Assembly: GCA_963846925.1 (NCBI GenBank)
Contig: CAWJXW010000013.1
Location: forward strand, 133,584-197,583
Direction of reading: 5' to 3'
DNA: 64,000 nt
Source of the DNA: JAQBQB01 sp963846925
GTDB taxonomy: Bacteria > Gemmatimonadota > Gemmatimonadetes > Gemmatimonadales > Gemmatimonadaceae
Under the pieces are notes generated by a model. The model did no database searches, was not told the DNA's origin, and saw nothing but the letters and a program-made list of their open reading frames with translations. This document shows, piece after piece, positions 42,958 through 52,588 of this stretch; position 1 is the stretch's first letter, and each line of letters starts with the position of its first letter. The position numbers and the translations under genes are program-made.

Positions 42958-44650
42958 CTATATAAGTCCCTCGCGCGTCGCGTAGGCCGCCGCGGCGGCG
43001 CGCGACGGGAGATCGAGCCTGAGCAGCAGGTTTGCGACGTGGCGCTTGACCGTGTGCTCGCTGAGCTCGAGCCGCACCGCGATGTCCGCGTTGCTCATAC
43101 CGCGCGCGACGAAGCGCAGGATCTCGATCTGTCGCTGCGTGAGCGACGGCGCGCCGCCCTTCCCTTTACCGCCGGCGAGCGAGCGAAGCAGACGTCGTCC
43201 GCGGTTCGCCTCGTGCTCGGCGCCGAGTGCGTCGAGCGATTCCATCGCAGCGCGAGCCTCTCGCTCGGCGGATGCCGTGCGACCGAGTGCGGCCAGAACC
43301 TCGGCGAGATCCAGACGCGTGCGCGCCGTCTCGAACGGCGCGCCGTTCTGCTGGAAGAGATCGATCGCGTTCTCGAGTCGAGCCACTGCTCCGGCAAGAT
43401 CGCCGCGCTGTCGCTGCAACGCTGCTCGCACCGCGGCCACGGATGCGGCAAACGACGCCGTGGCCGCCGCAGTCGCGATTCGTTTCGAGTTCTTTGAGCG
43501 CGACATCGGCCGCATCGAGATCGCCCTGCTCCGCGCGCGCGCGAACGAGCAGCTCGAGCGCCGAGGCACGCGCGGTGGGCTCGGCGTCGCCAGCCTGGGT
43601 GAGGAACTGGTCGAGCAGCGCCGATGCTTCCGCGGCGTTGCCGCGCTCGAGCATCAACTCGGCGATGCCGACGCGCGATTGCGGCTGCGTCGGCGACTGC
43701 TCGAACAGCCGCTCGGCCTCGTCGAACCGTCCTTGGCGAAGGCGCAGCACGCCGAGCCGTGCGACCGGTGGACTCGTGAGCCCCGGGCGGGCCTGCTGCA
43801 GCTCGCGCGTCGCCGCCGCGAGCTCCGCCTCGGCTTCGGCCCAGTCGCCGTGCCAGATGAGCACACCGGCATACTGCGTTCGGCAGATCGCCGAAAGCGG
43901 GCGGAGGCCCCACCGTCGCGTGAACTCCTGCACCCGCGCGACCCACTGCGCGGCGCGGTCGTAGTCGCGGACGCGCTCGCAGGCGAAAATCTGCCAACAC
44001 GAGACGAGGCCGACGGCGTGCAACTCCTTCACCTCGCCCGCGGTCGTCGCGACGCTGGCTTCGTCGAGTCGCCGCATCCCGAGCTCGACGTCACCCGCGC
44101 TGACGCGCGCGAGCCCCTCGAGTCCGAGCGCGGTGAACTCGATCCCCTGATCGGCAAGCTCTCGGCCGAGCTTCGCTGCGCGCGCGGCGCTCGTGATGGC
44201 GGCGGATGGATCGTGCCGTCGAAACAGCGCGACCTCGGCCTCGCGAATCATGAGCCATCCATACTCTGGCACATCGTGCCGGCCGACGAGCAGACGCCGC
44301 GCGCGCTCGAGCCACCCTGACGCCACGGCGAAATCGCCGCGAAAGGCGAGGTAATCCCAAACGAGCCAGATAGCGACGCGCGCCGCGCCGCGAGCGTCGT
44401 GCCCTTCGCGATACAACGCGTACGCGCGCTCGCGAGAGTCGAACGTGAGCGCGGGTTCGTCGAGCCACCACGCGGCGAGGCCGAGGTCCTCGAGCGCCTC
44501 GGGGGTTTCGCGTTCGGCGACACTCGCGGTGAGGTGTGTACGAGCTTCGTCCCACGCGCCACGGTCGAGCGCGTCTCGTCCGACCGCGAGCGGATCGCGA
44601 CCGGGCGATTGGAGGGCGCTCGGGGTGGTGGCGGGTGGGGTGGTGAGCAT
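42958..44650 (-). CDS. LuxR-type regulator with TPR-like sensor region, frameshifted
   Basis: The gene starts at ATG 44650. The first 400 residues form helix-pair repeats of the MalT/TPR kind (LEDLGLAAWWLDEPALTFDS, WLERARRLLVGRHDVPEYGW, QGRFDEAERLFEQSP). At about 43,484 an AAA/TTT triplet marks a one-base shift. The other frame continues the helices (AALQRQRGDLAGAVARLENA) and ends in a LuxR helix-turn-helix (LTQRQIEILRFVARGMSNAD, LSEHTVKRHVANLL). Joined, it is about 563 residues. There is no AAA domain. It probably activates genes in response to an unknown ligand or protein. The shift is likely an indel error. Confidence 0.75.
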
Positions 44651-44737
44651 CCTAGGAACGATACGGCCGCGCGGGATGCTCGGCGACCGCCCACGGCTAG
44701 GAAGGGCTCACACGCGACCGCGGCGAGGCGGGAAGCC

Positions 44738-47501
44738 TTACTCCGTCCGCAACACGTCCGCCGGATCGACGCGCGCCGCGCGGCGCGCCGGCAAGATGCT
44801 CGCCAGCGCAGCGATCGCGATCAGCAGTGTCGCGACGCCGGCGGTCACCAGCGGCTCGCGCGGTGACGTGTCGTAGAGCAGCGACTGCATGACACGCGAT
44901 GCGACGACCGCGATCAGGAGCCCGAGCGCTACGCCCGCCGCGGCGAGCCGCAATCCCTGACCGACGACGAGTCGCAGCACGTCCGCGGCGCGAGCACCGA
45001 GCGCCAGGCGTACGCCGATCTCGTGGGTGCGCTGCGCGACGGCGTATGAGAGTACGCTATACGTCCCGAGCGCCGCGATGATCAGTGCGAGCGCGCCGAA
45101 GCCGCCGAACAGCAACACCCCGACGCGCCATGGTCGGAGTTCGGACGCCATTCGGTCGGCCACCGATTGCACGTAGGGGATCGCGAGCGTCGGAAACGCG
45201 CGCTGGAGCTCGCGGCGCATCATCGCTTCCACGGCCGCCGTTTGGCCGGGCTTCGTGCGCACGATCACCGTGTTCGCGCCGCGCGGGCGCCCGGTCGAGT
45301 CGTACCCGAAGGGCGTGATGAGCTGGAGCACCGGCTGTTCGACGACGTCCTCGACGTGCGAGTCGCGCACGACGCCGATGACGGTCGAGCAGGGCGCCTT
45401 CGTCGAGAACAGCCGCAGGCACTGGCCGAGCGGGTCGCGCTGCGGCCAGTACGTGCGCGCGGCGGTTTCGTTCACGACGAGCACCGGCGGACCGTCGCGA
45501 TCTGCCTCGGTGAACAATCGGCCGCGCGTCAGGCGGCTGCCCGTCGCCGCGAAGAAACTCGGCGTCGCCGCATTCCACGAGGCGTCGCGCTTGTCGAGCC
45601 GAGGGACCTCGCTTCCGTCCTGCATGTAGAGGCCAATCATCGAAAAGCCGCCCATCGGGCCGCCGGTACTCAGTGCGACGCTTTCGATGCCTGGTGCGTC
45701 GCGCAGGCGTTGCGCCACCACCATCAGCCCGCGCCCGATTTGTGGCGAGCGCGATTGCTCCCAGTCGATGAATCCTCCGCTCGGATCGAGCAGAAACGCG
45801 GCGCCGTAGACGACGCGGTTGGCATCGAAGCCGAGATCGATCGCGCGCAATCGCATGAGGCTGTGCACGAACAGGCCGGCGCCGTAGAGCAGCAGCACGC
45901 TCATCGCGACCTGCGCCACGAGCAGGAGTTGGCGCAGGCGCGAACGCTGCGCGCCGGCGCCGCCGTCGCGCGCGCCGCTTTTGAGCGCCTCGGTCAACTC
46001 CGGGCGGCTGGCTTGCAGCGCGGGCACCAGTCCCGCGAGGATGCCGGTCGCGATCGCGACCAACCCGATGAATGCGACGACCCGCGTGTCCACGGCCGAC
46101 TCGGCCCAATAAGTCCCGGGCATGATCAGCGCGCGCAGCGCGTTGCCCGCCCACGCGCTCACGAGGAGAGCCGCGGCGGCGGCGGCGATCGGCGAGCACC
46201 AGACCTTCACAAAGCAACTGCGCGATGAGTCGTGGCCGCGACACGCCAAGCGCGATACGAACCGCGATCTCGCGCCGACGGCTCAGTGCACGGGCGAGCA
46301 ACAGGCTCGCGACGTTCGCGCAGGCGATCAACAGAACGATCAGCGTGACACCGACGAGGCGCGTCGAGATCGCGACCTCGGGTGCCGGCTTGATGGAAGG
46401 CGCGAGCGATTCGAGGATCGGGCCCGCCAACATGACCGCGCCGCTATCGCGCACGGCGTTCACGGGCCGCCCGCGCCGAACGTCGACGCGAGTCCGGCGC
46501 ACGATCGTCGTCGCGGCGTTGCTCAGCCACGCGTCACTCGTGCCCGGCGCGATGCGTCCAACGACTCTGAGATACGTTCCCGAGAAGAAACTCGAGTACC
46601 AGGCGCCGTCCTTCGGTCCCGGGTGCGCGGCCAGCGGCATCCACACGTCGGTCGCGCTGAGATCGGGGCCATCGAAGCCGGCCGGCGCGATGCCGATGAT
46701 CATCGTGTGCTGTCGGTTGATTTCCACCGTTCTGCCGACGACTCCGGGATCGCCTCCGAAAGCGCGCCGCCAGAGGCGGTCGCTGATCGCCGCGACATAG
46801 ACGGGCGACCCCAGGATTCCTTCGTCAGGCGCGAAGAACCGGCCCCTCGCCGGCCGCACGCCGAGCACCGACATGTAATGGTCGGAGACGTATGCGCCGT
46901 GCACCGTGAGCGACGCATTGCCCAGGGTCATCGGCATCGTATCGGGCTTCGTATAGCCGGCGAGCTGCACCCGAGGTGCGAGCGTGGTGTCGAGCAGTGA
47001 GAACGTGCGATAGGTGAATCCCGACCTGATCTCCGCCACTTCACCGATCGTCCACGTCGTGCGCACGTACAGGCGGCGCAGCGCGCCGGGGTCGGCGACG
47101 CCGGCCGGCGGCCGCGCGAACAAGCGGTCGGCGAGCGAGAACATGGCGCCGTTCGCGCCCACGCCGAGGGCGATCGTCACGACGCAGGCAATAGTAAGAC
47201 CGGGCGACCGCCGCAGCCCGCGAACGGCGAACACGACGTCTTGGCGGAGTTGGTCGGCGACGTCGCGGCGGTCGCGCCGCCGGTGCGCCCGGCTGCCGAT
47301 GCCGCGGAGCTCCTCGCGTACCAGCGCAACGTCGCCGAAGCGCGCGCGCGCCCGTGCTTCCGCCTCGTCGCGCGTCGCGCCCGCCGCGACGAATTCCGCT
47401 ACGCGTTGCTCGAAGTGAAAGCGCAGCTCGTCGTCGACGTCCGCACCGACGTTGCGGCGAACGAAGCGAAGATAACGGCGCCAGCGCGGTTCGTCGTGCA
47501 T
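44738..47501 (-). CDS. ADOP-type ABC permease next to PadR, frameshifted
   Basis: The gene starts at ATG 47501 with the cytoplasmic head (PRWRRYLRFVRRNVGADVDD), a helix (ACVVTIALGVGANGAMFSLA), a MacB-like domain and the first FtsX block (LIACANVASLLLARALSRRR). At about 46,190, in a GGC repeat, one base shifts the frame. The other frame continues with LLVSAWAGNALRALIMPGTY and the second FtsX block (LGTYSVLSYAVAQRTHEIGV), and ends PARRAARVDPADVLRTE. The joined length is about 920 residues. The PadR gene ends 16 bases upstream of the start, so the two probably form an operon. Confidence 0.82.
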
Positions 47502-47517
47502 CTCCGGCCTCCGTGAA

Positions 47518-47847
47518 TCACGCGGGCTGCGCGCGCGTGCTCATGACGCGCGCGACGGCGGCGACATAGTCGGTCCATCCTTTCGCGTCTTCCTTGAGGC
47601 GCGCTCGGCCAAGCGGCGTGAGACGATAGAACTTGGCGCGCCGTCCGGTGGGTGATACACCCCACTCCGACGCGATGAGGTCGCGGTCTTCCATGCGGTG
47701 CAGGGCGGTATAGAGCGCGCCGTCGAGCACGGCGAGCGCGTCGCCCGAGCTCTGTTCGATCCACCGCGCGACGGCGTAGCCGTGTCGCGGGCCGAAGCTC
47801 AGTCCGCGCAGGATGAGCGTGTCGAGCGTGCCGGGCATTACTTCCAT
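47518..47847 (-). CDS. PadR family transcriptional regulator
   Basis: This 109-residue protein starts at ATG 47847 (MEVMPGTLDTLILRGLSFGP). The PadR helix-turn-helix and wing are visible: RHGYAVARWIEQSSGDALAV, DGALYTALHRMEDRDLIASE and TGRRAKFYRLTPLGRARLKE. It lies just upstream of the ADOP permease that ends at 44738 and reads with it. A perfect 14-base dyad 38 bases upstream of its start (47885-47898) is a likely operator. It probably represses itself and the permease. Confidence 0.9.
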   Translation of the reverse strand: MEVMPGTLDTLILRGLSFGPRHGYAVARWIEQSSGDALAVLDGALYTALHRMEDRDLIASEWGVSPTGRRAKFYRLTPLGRARLKEDAKGWTDYVAAVARVMSTRAQPA

Positions 47848-47884
47848 GGGCGAACCATCTGGAGTTGATGCCTCAGTATTAGAT

Positions 47885-47898
47885 GTATCGCACGATAC
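47885..47898. promoter_or_regulatory. Palindrome upstream of PadR, candidate operator
   Basis: GTATCG-CA-CGATAC is a perfect inverted repeat of two 6-base arms with a 2-base centre, 38 bases upstream of the PadR start in the PadR/permease intergenic region. Its position fits autoregulation. The arms are unrelated to the dyads at 30800-30855, so the two PadR proteins would have different specificities. Confidence 0.5.
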
Positions 47899-47967
47899 GG
47901 TCAACGAAGAGCGGTGTCAATCGCCCGAGGTCCTCCGCCAACAACGCGGCGAGCGCGCTCAACCAGT

Positions 47968-48041
47968 CGGTGTGCGGGAGCCGGGACGAGTGCGGAGGCG
48001 GTGTGCGGAGAACTGGGACGGGTGCCGAGGCGGTGTGCGGA
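47968..48041. repeat. 32-bp repeat array, locus B
   Basis: Two contiguous 32-base units (47978-48009, 48010-48041) are preceded by the end of a third (from about 47968). They have the same core as locus A (GTGCGGAGGCGGTGTGCGGA in the first unit, one mismatch in the second) and one orientation only. They lie between the PadR gene and the divergent permease remnant. Confidence 0.85.
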
Positions 48042-48270
48042 GCAGTTTGTAGTTCGCCGATTCGAGTGAGCGAGCGGGTGGGATTGTCCGGAGCGGAGCA
48101 CAGTCACACACCGAGCCCGCACCCAGAGGCCGCACCCCGAGCCCCTCAAGCGGTCGACGAGCCCCGTCCCTATTCTGTTGCGGCCTTCTGAGCCCGCACT
48201 AGTATCAACACGCCAGCACGCGCTGGCGCCGGAACCCACCACTCTCAGTGCAGCAGTCAGGAGTCCAGGA

Positions 48271-50722
48271 ATGGAAACCCTTCTCCAGGACGTCCGCGTT
48301 ACGCTCCGCGGCTTCCGCCGTTCGCCGGGATTCCCTCTCACGGCCATCGCCACGCTCGCCCTCGGCATCGGCGCCACGACGGCGATCTTCACCACGCTGA
48401 GCGCTGTTCTGCTCAAGCCGCTTCCGTATCCCAACCCGCAGGATCTTTACAGCCTGCGGACCGCCCTCACGGACGGCCGTGTCACCACAGGACTTCTGTC
48501 GGGCGGAGAGATCTTCCGGCTGAACGATCCGAAGCTGTCGATCGAGCGCGCGGCGGGATTCCAGTCGGGCGACCTCACGCTGCTCGCCGCGGACGGAACG
48601 CCGTCGCACGTGACGGTCGTATGGGGTGACCGAAGGATTCTTCGAGCTGTTCGGCCTCCCGATGACGATGGGCGGCTTCAAGCACGACGACTTCACGCCA
48701 TTGCCGCCGCCGCCGCCCAATGCTCCGCCGCAGCAAGGGCCGCCTGCCCGACGGTCGTGATCTCGCCCCGGTTGTGGAAGCAGCTCTACAACAGCGATCC
48801 CGCGGTGATCGGCAAGCCGATCCACTTCGCCGAATTCAACTCGACCGTCTCCGGCGTCGCGCCGCGCGATCTCGACATCCCGCACGGCGCCGACATCTTC
48901 TTCGCGCAACGCACGCCGTCCACCGACGTCAATCACGGGCAGGAGGCGTTCCTCCGCCTGCGCCACGGTGCGACGATCGAACGCGCGAAAGGCGAGATGG
49001 CGACGGTCATGGGCGGCCTCGCCACCGACTTCCCCGCGTCGGACCGCAACCGCGTCTACGTGTCGCAGCCGCTGGTCGACTCGATCGTCGGCGACCTGGG
49101 GCCGATCCTGATCATCGTCATGTCGGCGACGGGGCTGCTGCTCCTCCTCGCGTGCGTGAACGTCGCCAACCTGTTGCTCGCGCGCGGCGCGGCGAGGGCG
49201 CGCGAGATGGCCGTGCGCGCGGCGCTCGGCGCGGGATGGAGCCGGCTGGTTCGCCAACTGCTCACCGAGTCGCTCGTGCTGGCGACCGTCGGGCACGGTC
49301 GTCGGCGTCGGCGTCGGGGCGCTGGGTCTCCGCGCGCTGCTCGCTATCGGCGCGTCGAAGCTGCCGCGCCTCGACGCGGTGACGTTCGACGGGCGCGTGC
49401 TGCTCTTTTCGCTGGCCATGCTCGTCGTCACCGGGCGCGATCATCGGACTTGCTCCTGCGATTCGCCTGCTGCGCAGCGACATGAAAACGCTCATGAACG
49501 ACAGCTCGCGCTCGGCGAGCGCCGGCCGAGGCACGGCACGCTGGCTCATGGCGATGACCGTCGCCGAAGTCGCGCTGGCGATCATGCTGGTGGCCGGCGC
49601 GGGCTGGCTCGTGCGAGGATTCTCGAATCTCCGCAACACCGACGCCGGCTTCGTGACGGACAAGCGGCTGCTCTTCGACGTGTCCTTCCTCGGACCGCGA
49701 TACCAGACGCCCGACGCCGTGCGTCAGGCACAGCTCGACCTCATGACGGCCGTGAAGAACGTTCACGGCGTGACCGACGTCGGGCTCGTCTCGGCGTACC
49801 CGACGCGCGGCCGGCTCGAGAACTCGCTCCTGGCGCAATTTCATGGCGAGCCGTACGACGCGGCCAATCCGCCGGGCACGCGCCAGCGCTTCGCGAGCCC
49901 GGGACTCTTCGCCGCGATGGGCACCGCGCATCATCAAGGGTCGCGATTTCGGAACGCGGCGATCTCCCGACCACGGTGCCGGTCGCGATCGTCAACAGGG
50001 TGTTCGTCGACCGCTACCTCAAGGGACGCGACCCGATCGGCGTGCAGTTTTCGGCCGGATATCCGGCGCCCGATCCGAAGAACGAGGTGACGATCGTCGG
50101 CGTGATCGACGACGTGCGGCAGAAGTCTCTCGCCGAGCCGGCGGAGCCGGCGTTCTACTCGCCGCTGACGCAGATTCCATTTCGGCGCGCGACCGCCGTC
50201 GTGTCGATGTCGCAATCGGACCCCGGCGCCGTCGAGCGAGCCATCCGCGCGGAGGTGCGGAAGCTCAACCCGACGATGGCGCTCGATTTCGAGCTCGCGT
50301 CGGACGTCGTCGGCGGCACGCTCCGGCGACAGGAGCTCGGGATGGCGCTGATGCTCATCTTCGGCGGCATCGCGATCGTGCTCGCGGCCGTTGGGATCTA
50401 TGGAGTGGTGTCGTACGCCGGTTCTCTGCGGCGTGACGAAATGGCCACGCGCCTCGCCCTCGGCGCGTCGCCGCGTTCCGTGTTCTTGCTGGTCATGAGA
50501 CAGGGCGCGACGCTCGGTCTCGTCGGTGCCGCGATCGGTGTGGGGCTGGCCTATTTCTCCGGCCAGGTGATTTCCAATCGCGTGTACGCGATCCAGGCGT
50601 CGGATCCCGTGATCTTGGCAATCGCCACACTGCTGATCACCGCGATCACGGTCCTGGCAACGACGATTCCCGCGGCTCGCGCGGCGCGTTTGAGTCCGGC
50701 CAACGCGTTACAGTCGGAGTAG
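48271..50722 (+). pseudogene. ADOP-type ABC permease with six one-base indels
   Basis: From ATG 48271 (AGGA upstream) the sequence follows the short-form permease: METLLQDVRVTLRGFRRSPG, a helix (IATLALGIGATTAIFTTL), CVNVANLLLARGAARAREMA, and finally GIYGVVSYAGSLRRDEMATR and PAARAARLSPANALQSE. To read it through, the frame must be corrected at about 48,627 (one extra base), 48,745 (one missing), 49,290, 49,438, 49,924 and 49,952 (one extra each), nearly all in short C or G runs. Codon bias between the indels is intact, so it is either a very recent pseudogene or an error-rich consensus. Repeat arrays of the same 32-bp family flank it on both sides. Confidence 0.8.
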
Positions 50723-50761
50723 GTCGAAGCGCGCGGTGATGCCGACGCTGTAGTTGTTGTG

Positions 50762-50990
50762 CGGGGTACGGAGGCGGTGTGCGGTGAACTGGCACGGGGA
50801 ACGGGAAGGAGTGCGGAGGCGATCGGCGTAGCGGGAAATGCCCTCCTCGTGCCTAGCCTCCGCACCCCGCCTCCGCACTCGTCCCAGTTCTCCGCACCCC
50901 GCCCCCGCACTCGTCCCAATTCTCCGCACCCCGCCTCCGCACTCGTCCCAGTTCTCCGCACCCCGCCTCCGCACTCCGCACTCGCGAGCG
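50762..50990. repeat. 32-bp repeat array, locus C (inverted arrangement)
   Basis: A partial, worn unit in the plus sense (50762-50786, plus fragments to about 50820) faces three contiguous 32-base units in the opposite sense (50859-50890, 50891-50922, 50923-50954, differing at one or two positions) and a partial fourth to about 50,990. The core is TCCGCACCCCGCCTCCGCAC, the complement of that in loci A and B with one T/G-type change. It fills most of the gap between the permease remnant and the gene at 51016. Confidence 0.88.
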
Positions 50991-51015
50991 GTGCCAATCT
51001 GGGACACATTGGCGT

Positions 51016-51747
51016 ATGCGCGAGATCGGCCGGTACCGTCAACTCGACCAAACCCAAATCACCGAGACGCTCCGCCGATTGCGCGACCGAATCTCGGAGC
51101 GGTTTCCGGGATCGGGACTCGACAACGTCGCCGGCGAGCTCGTCGCGCTGTCGGAAGAGGCGTTCGATCGCATCGAGTACGTCCGGCGCCCCAATTGGCC
51201 GATCCGCGTCGCCGTCGGCGCGATCATCGCCGGAATGGTGACAGTCGTGGCGCTGGGCGCGCTGAGCATTCGCGTCTCGGGCAAGGTCAACAGCTTCTCC
51301 GAGCTGGTCCAGATGCTCGACGCGTCGATCAACGACATCGTGTTCCTCGGCGTGGCGATCTTCTTTCTCGTCACGCTCGAGACTCGGCTCAAGCGCCGGA
51401 AGGCGCTCACGTCGCTGCACCAACTGCGCAGCGTGGTCCACATCGTCGACATGCACCAGCTCACGAAGGACCCCGAGCGCCTCATGTCGCCGCAGCCGGA
51501 CACCACGTCGTCGCCCGAGCGCTCGATGACCGCGCCCGAGCTGGGGCGCTACCTCGACTACTGCAGCGAGCTGCTGTCGCTGACGAGCAAGATCGCGGCG
51601 TCGTTCGTCCAGTCGTTCAACGATCCGGTCGTCCTCAGCACGGTCAACGAGATCGAGACGCTCGCCACGGGGCTGTCGGGAAAGATCTGGCAGAAGATCA
51701 CGCTGCTGGAGCGGGCGACGAGGACGGAGGCGGCCTTACGGCCGTAA
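51016..51747 (+). CDS. Two-helix membrane protein of unknown function
   Basis: This 243-residue protein starts at ATG 51016. A basic helical head (QITETLRRLRDRISERF) precedes two membrane helices (PIRVAVGAIIAGMVTVVALG and INDIVFLGVAIFFLVTLETR). A long cytoplasmic tail follows (SLHQLRSVVHIVDMHQLTKD, GRYLDYCSELLSLTSKIAAS, FNDPVVLSTVNEIETLATGL). The HVxDMHQLTKDPE phrase is well preserved in soil-bacterial proteins of unknown function. No named family can be given. It follows repeat array C. Confidence 0.7.
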   Translation: MREIGRYRQLDQTQITETLRRLRDRISERFPGSGLDNVAGELVALSEEAFDRIEYVRRPNWPIRVAVGAIIAGMVTVVALGALSIRVSGKVNSFSELVQMLDASINDIVFLGVAIFFLVTLETRLKRRKALTSLHQLRSVVHIVDMHQLTKDPERLMSPQPDTTSSPERSMTAPELGRYLDYCSELLSLTSKIAASFVQSFNDPVVLSTVNEIETLATGLSGKIWQKITLLERATRTEAALRP

Positions 51748-51863
51748 CCGGCTCGTTCCGCTGTCGGACTTGTGGTCTGTCGGACTTGTCGCCCAAGTTG
51801 AGAGTCGCTGCGAACGCCCCTCCCGAGCCGCCCCGACCGGCCAGTCTTCATCAGGAGCTTCCC

Positions 51864-52505
51864 ATGAGCACCACCCGCAAGACGATCGCTCTCGCCGCCG
51901 GCTTCATGAGCCTCGCGTCCGTTCTGACTGCGCAAGCGATCTCGATCGGACTGCGCGGTTCCGGAACCTTCCCGACCGGCTCGTTCTCGGAGACACAGGC
52001 CTCGTCGACGTCGAACGATGCGGTCATCTCGGGAGCGAAGTCGGGCTTTGGGTACGGGCTGGACGCGGGACTGTCGGTCGGCCCCATCGGAGTCTACGCC
52101 AGCTTCGACCACATCAAGTTCGATTGCCAGACAGCCACCTGCCAAACCGATGGCAAATACACGCTGCAAGGCGTGACGGGCGGCGTGAAGGTCTACCTCC
52201 CGCACTTCTCGATCGCGCGCCCGTACGTCAAGGGCGGAGTCACGTTCAACGATCTGCAGGGTGGGTACGGCGGCCAATCGTCGAACGCGCTCACGACCGA
52301 CCATGCCCCCGGTTACGAGGTCGGTGGCGGCTTGGATGTGTCGTTCTTGGGGATCTTCAGCTTCTGCCCGCAGGTGCGATACGTGGGACAGAACCTCAAG
52401 GCGAAGATTCCCGGAGTGATCGTGAGCGCGACGACCACGGGCACAGCCGTGAATTACTTCACCTTTGATGCCGGCATGTCGGTCCACACGCCGTTCGGGC
52501 GATAG
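51864..52505 (+). CDS. Outer-membrane beta-barrel protein
   Basis: This 213-residue protein starts at ATG 51864, behind an AGGAG ribosome-binding site. A signal peptide (TIALAAGFMSLASVLTAQA) is followed by alternating beta strands of the OmpA/OmpX-like kind (ISIGLRGSGTFPTGSF, LDAGLSVGPIGVYASFDHIK, YVKGGVTFNDLQGGYGG, GYEVGGGLDVSFLGIFSF). The last strand ends in aromatic/Arg (TFDAGMSVHTPFGR). Two cysteines (FDCQTATCQT) could form a loop disulfide. Function is unknown. A terminator-like hairpin follows. Confidence 0.75.
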   Translation: MSTTRKTIALAAGFMSLASVLTAQAISIGLRGSGTFPTGSFSETQASSTSNDAVISGAKSGFGYGLDAGLSVGPIGVYASFDHIKFDCQTATCQTDGKYTLQGVTGGVKVYLPHFSIARPYVKGGVTFNDLQGGYGGQSSNALTTDHAPGYEVGGGLDVSFLGIFSFCPQVRYVGQNLKAKIPGVIVSATTTGTAVNYFTFDAGMSVHTPFGR

Positions 52506-52524
52506 CGGTTCGTTCGCCGGTTAG

Positions 52525-52559
52525 GCCGCCCGCCCCCGGCACGAGGGTCGGGCGGCTTT
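52525..52559 (+). terminator. Intrinsic-terminator-like hairpin after the barrel gene
   Basis: An 8-bp stem (GCCGCCCG / CGGGCGGC) encloses a 16-base loop and is followed by TTTGC. It begins 19 bases after the barrel-protein stop and ends 29 bases before the next start, so it should separate the two transcripts despite the short T-tract. Confidence 0.6.
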
Positions 52560-52588
52560 GCATTGCGCGATCAGTTTGCTGAGTCGGC

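Noticed and set aside
47901..51007. Open frames translated from the repeat arrays (e.g. 47901-48434 minus, 50708-51007 minus)
   Set aside because: The protein text is a direct translation of the 32-bp repeat and differs in frame between loci, so it is not coding.
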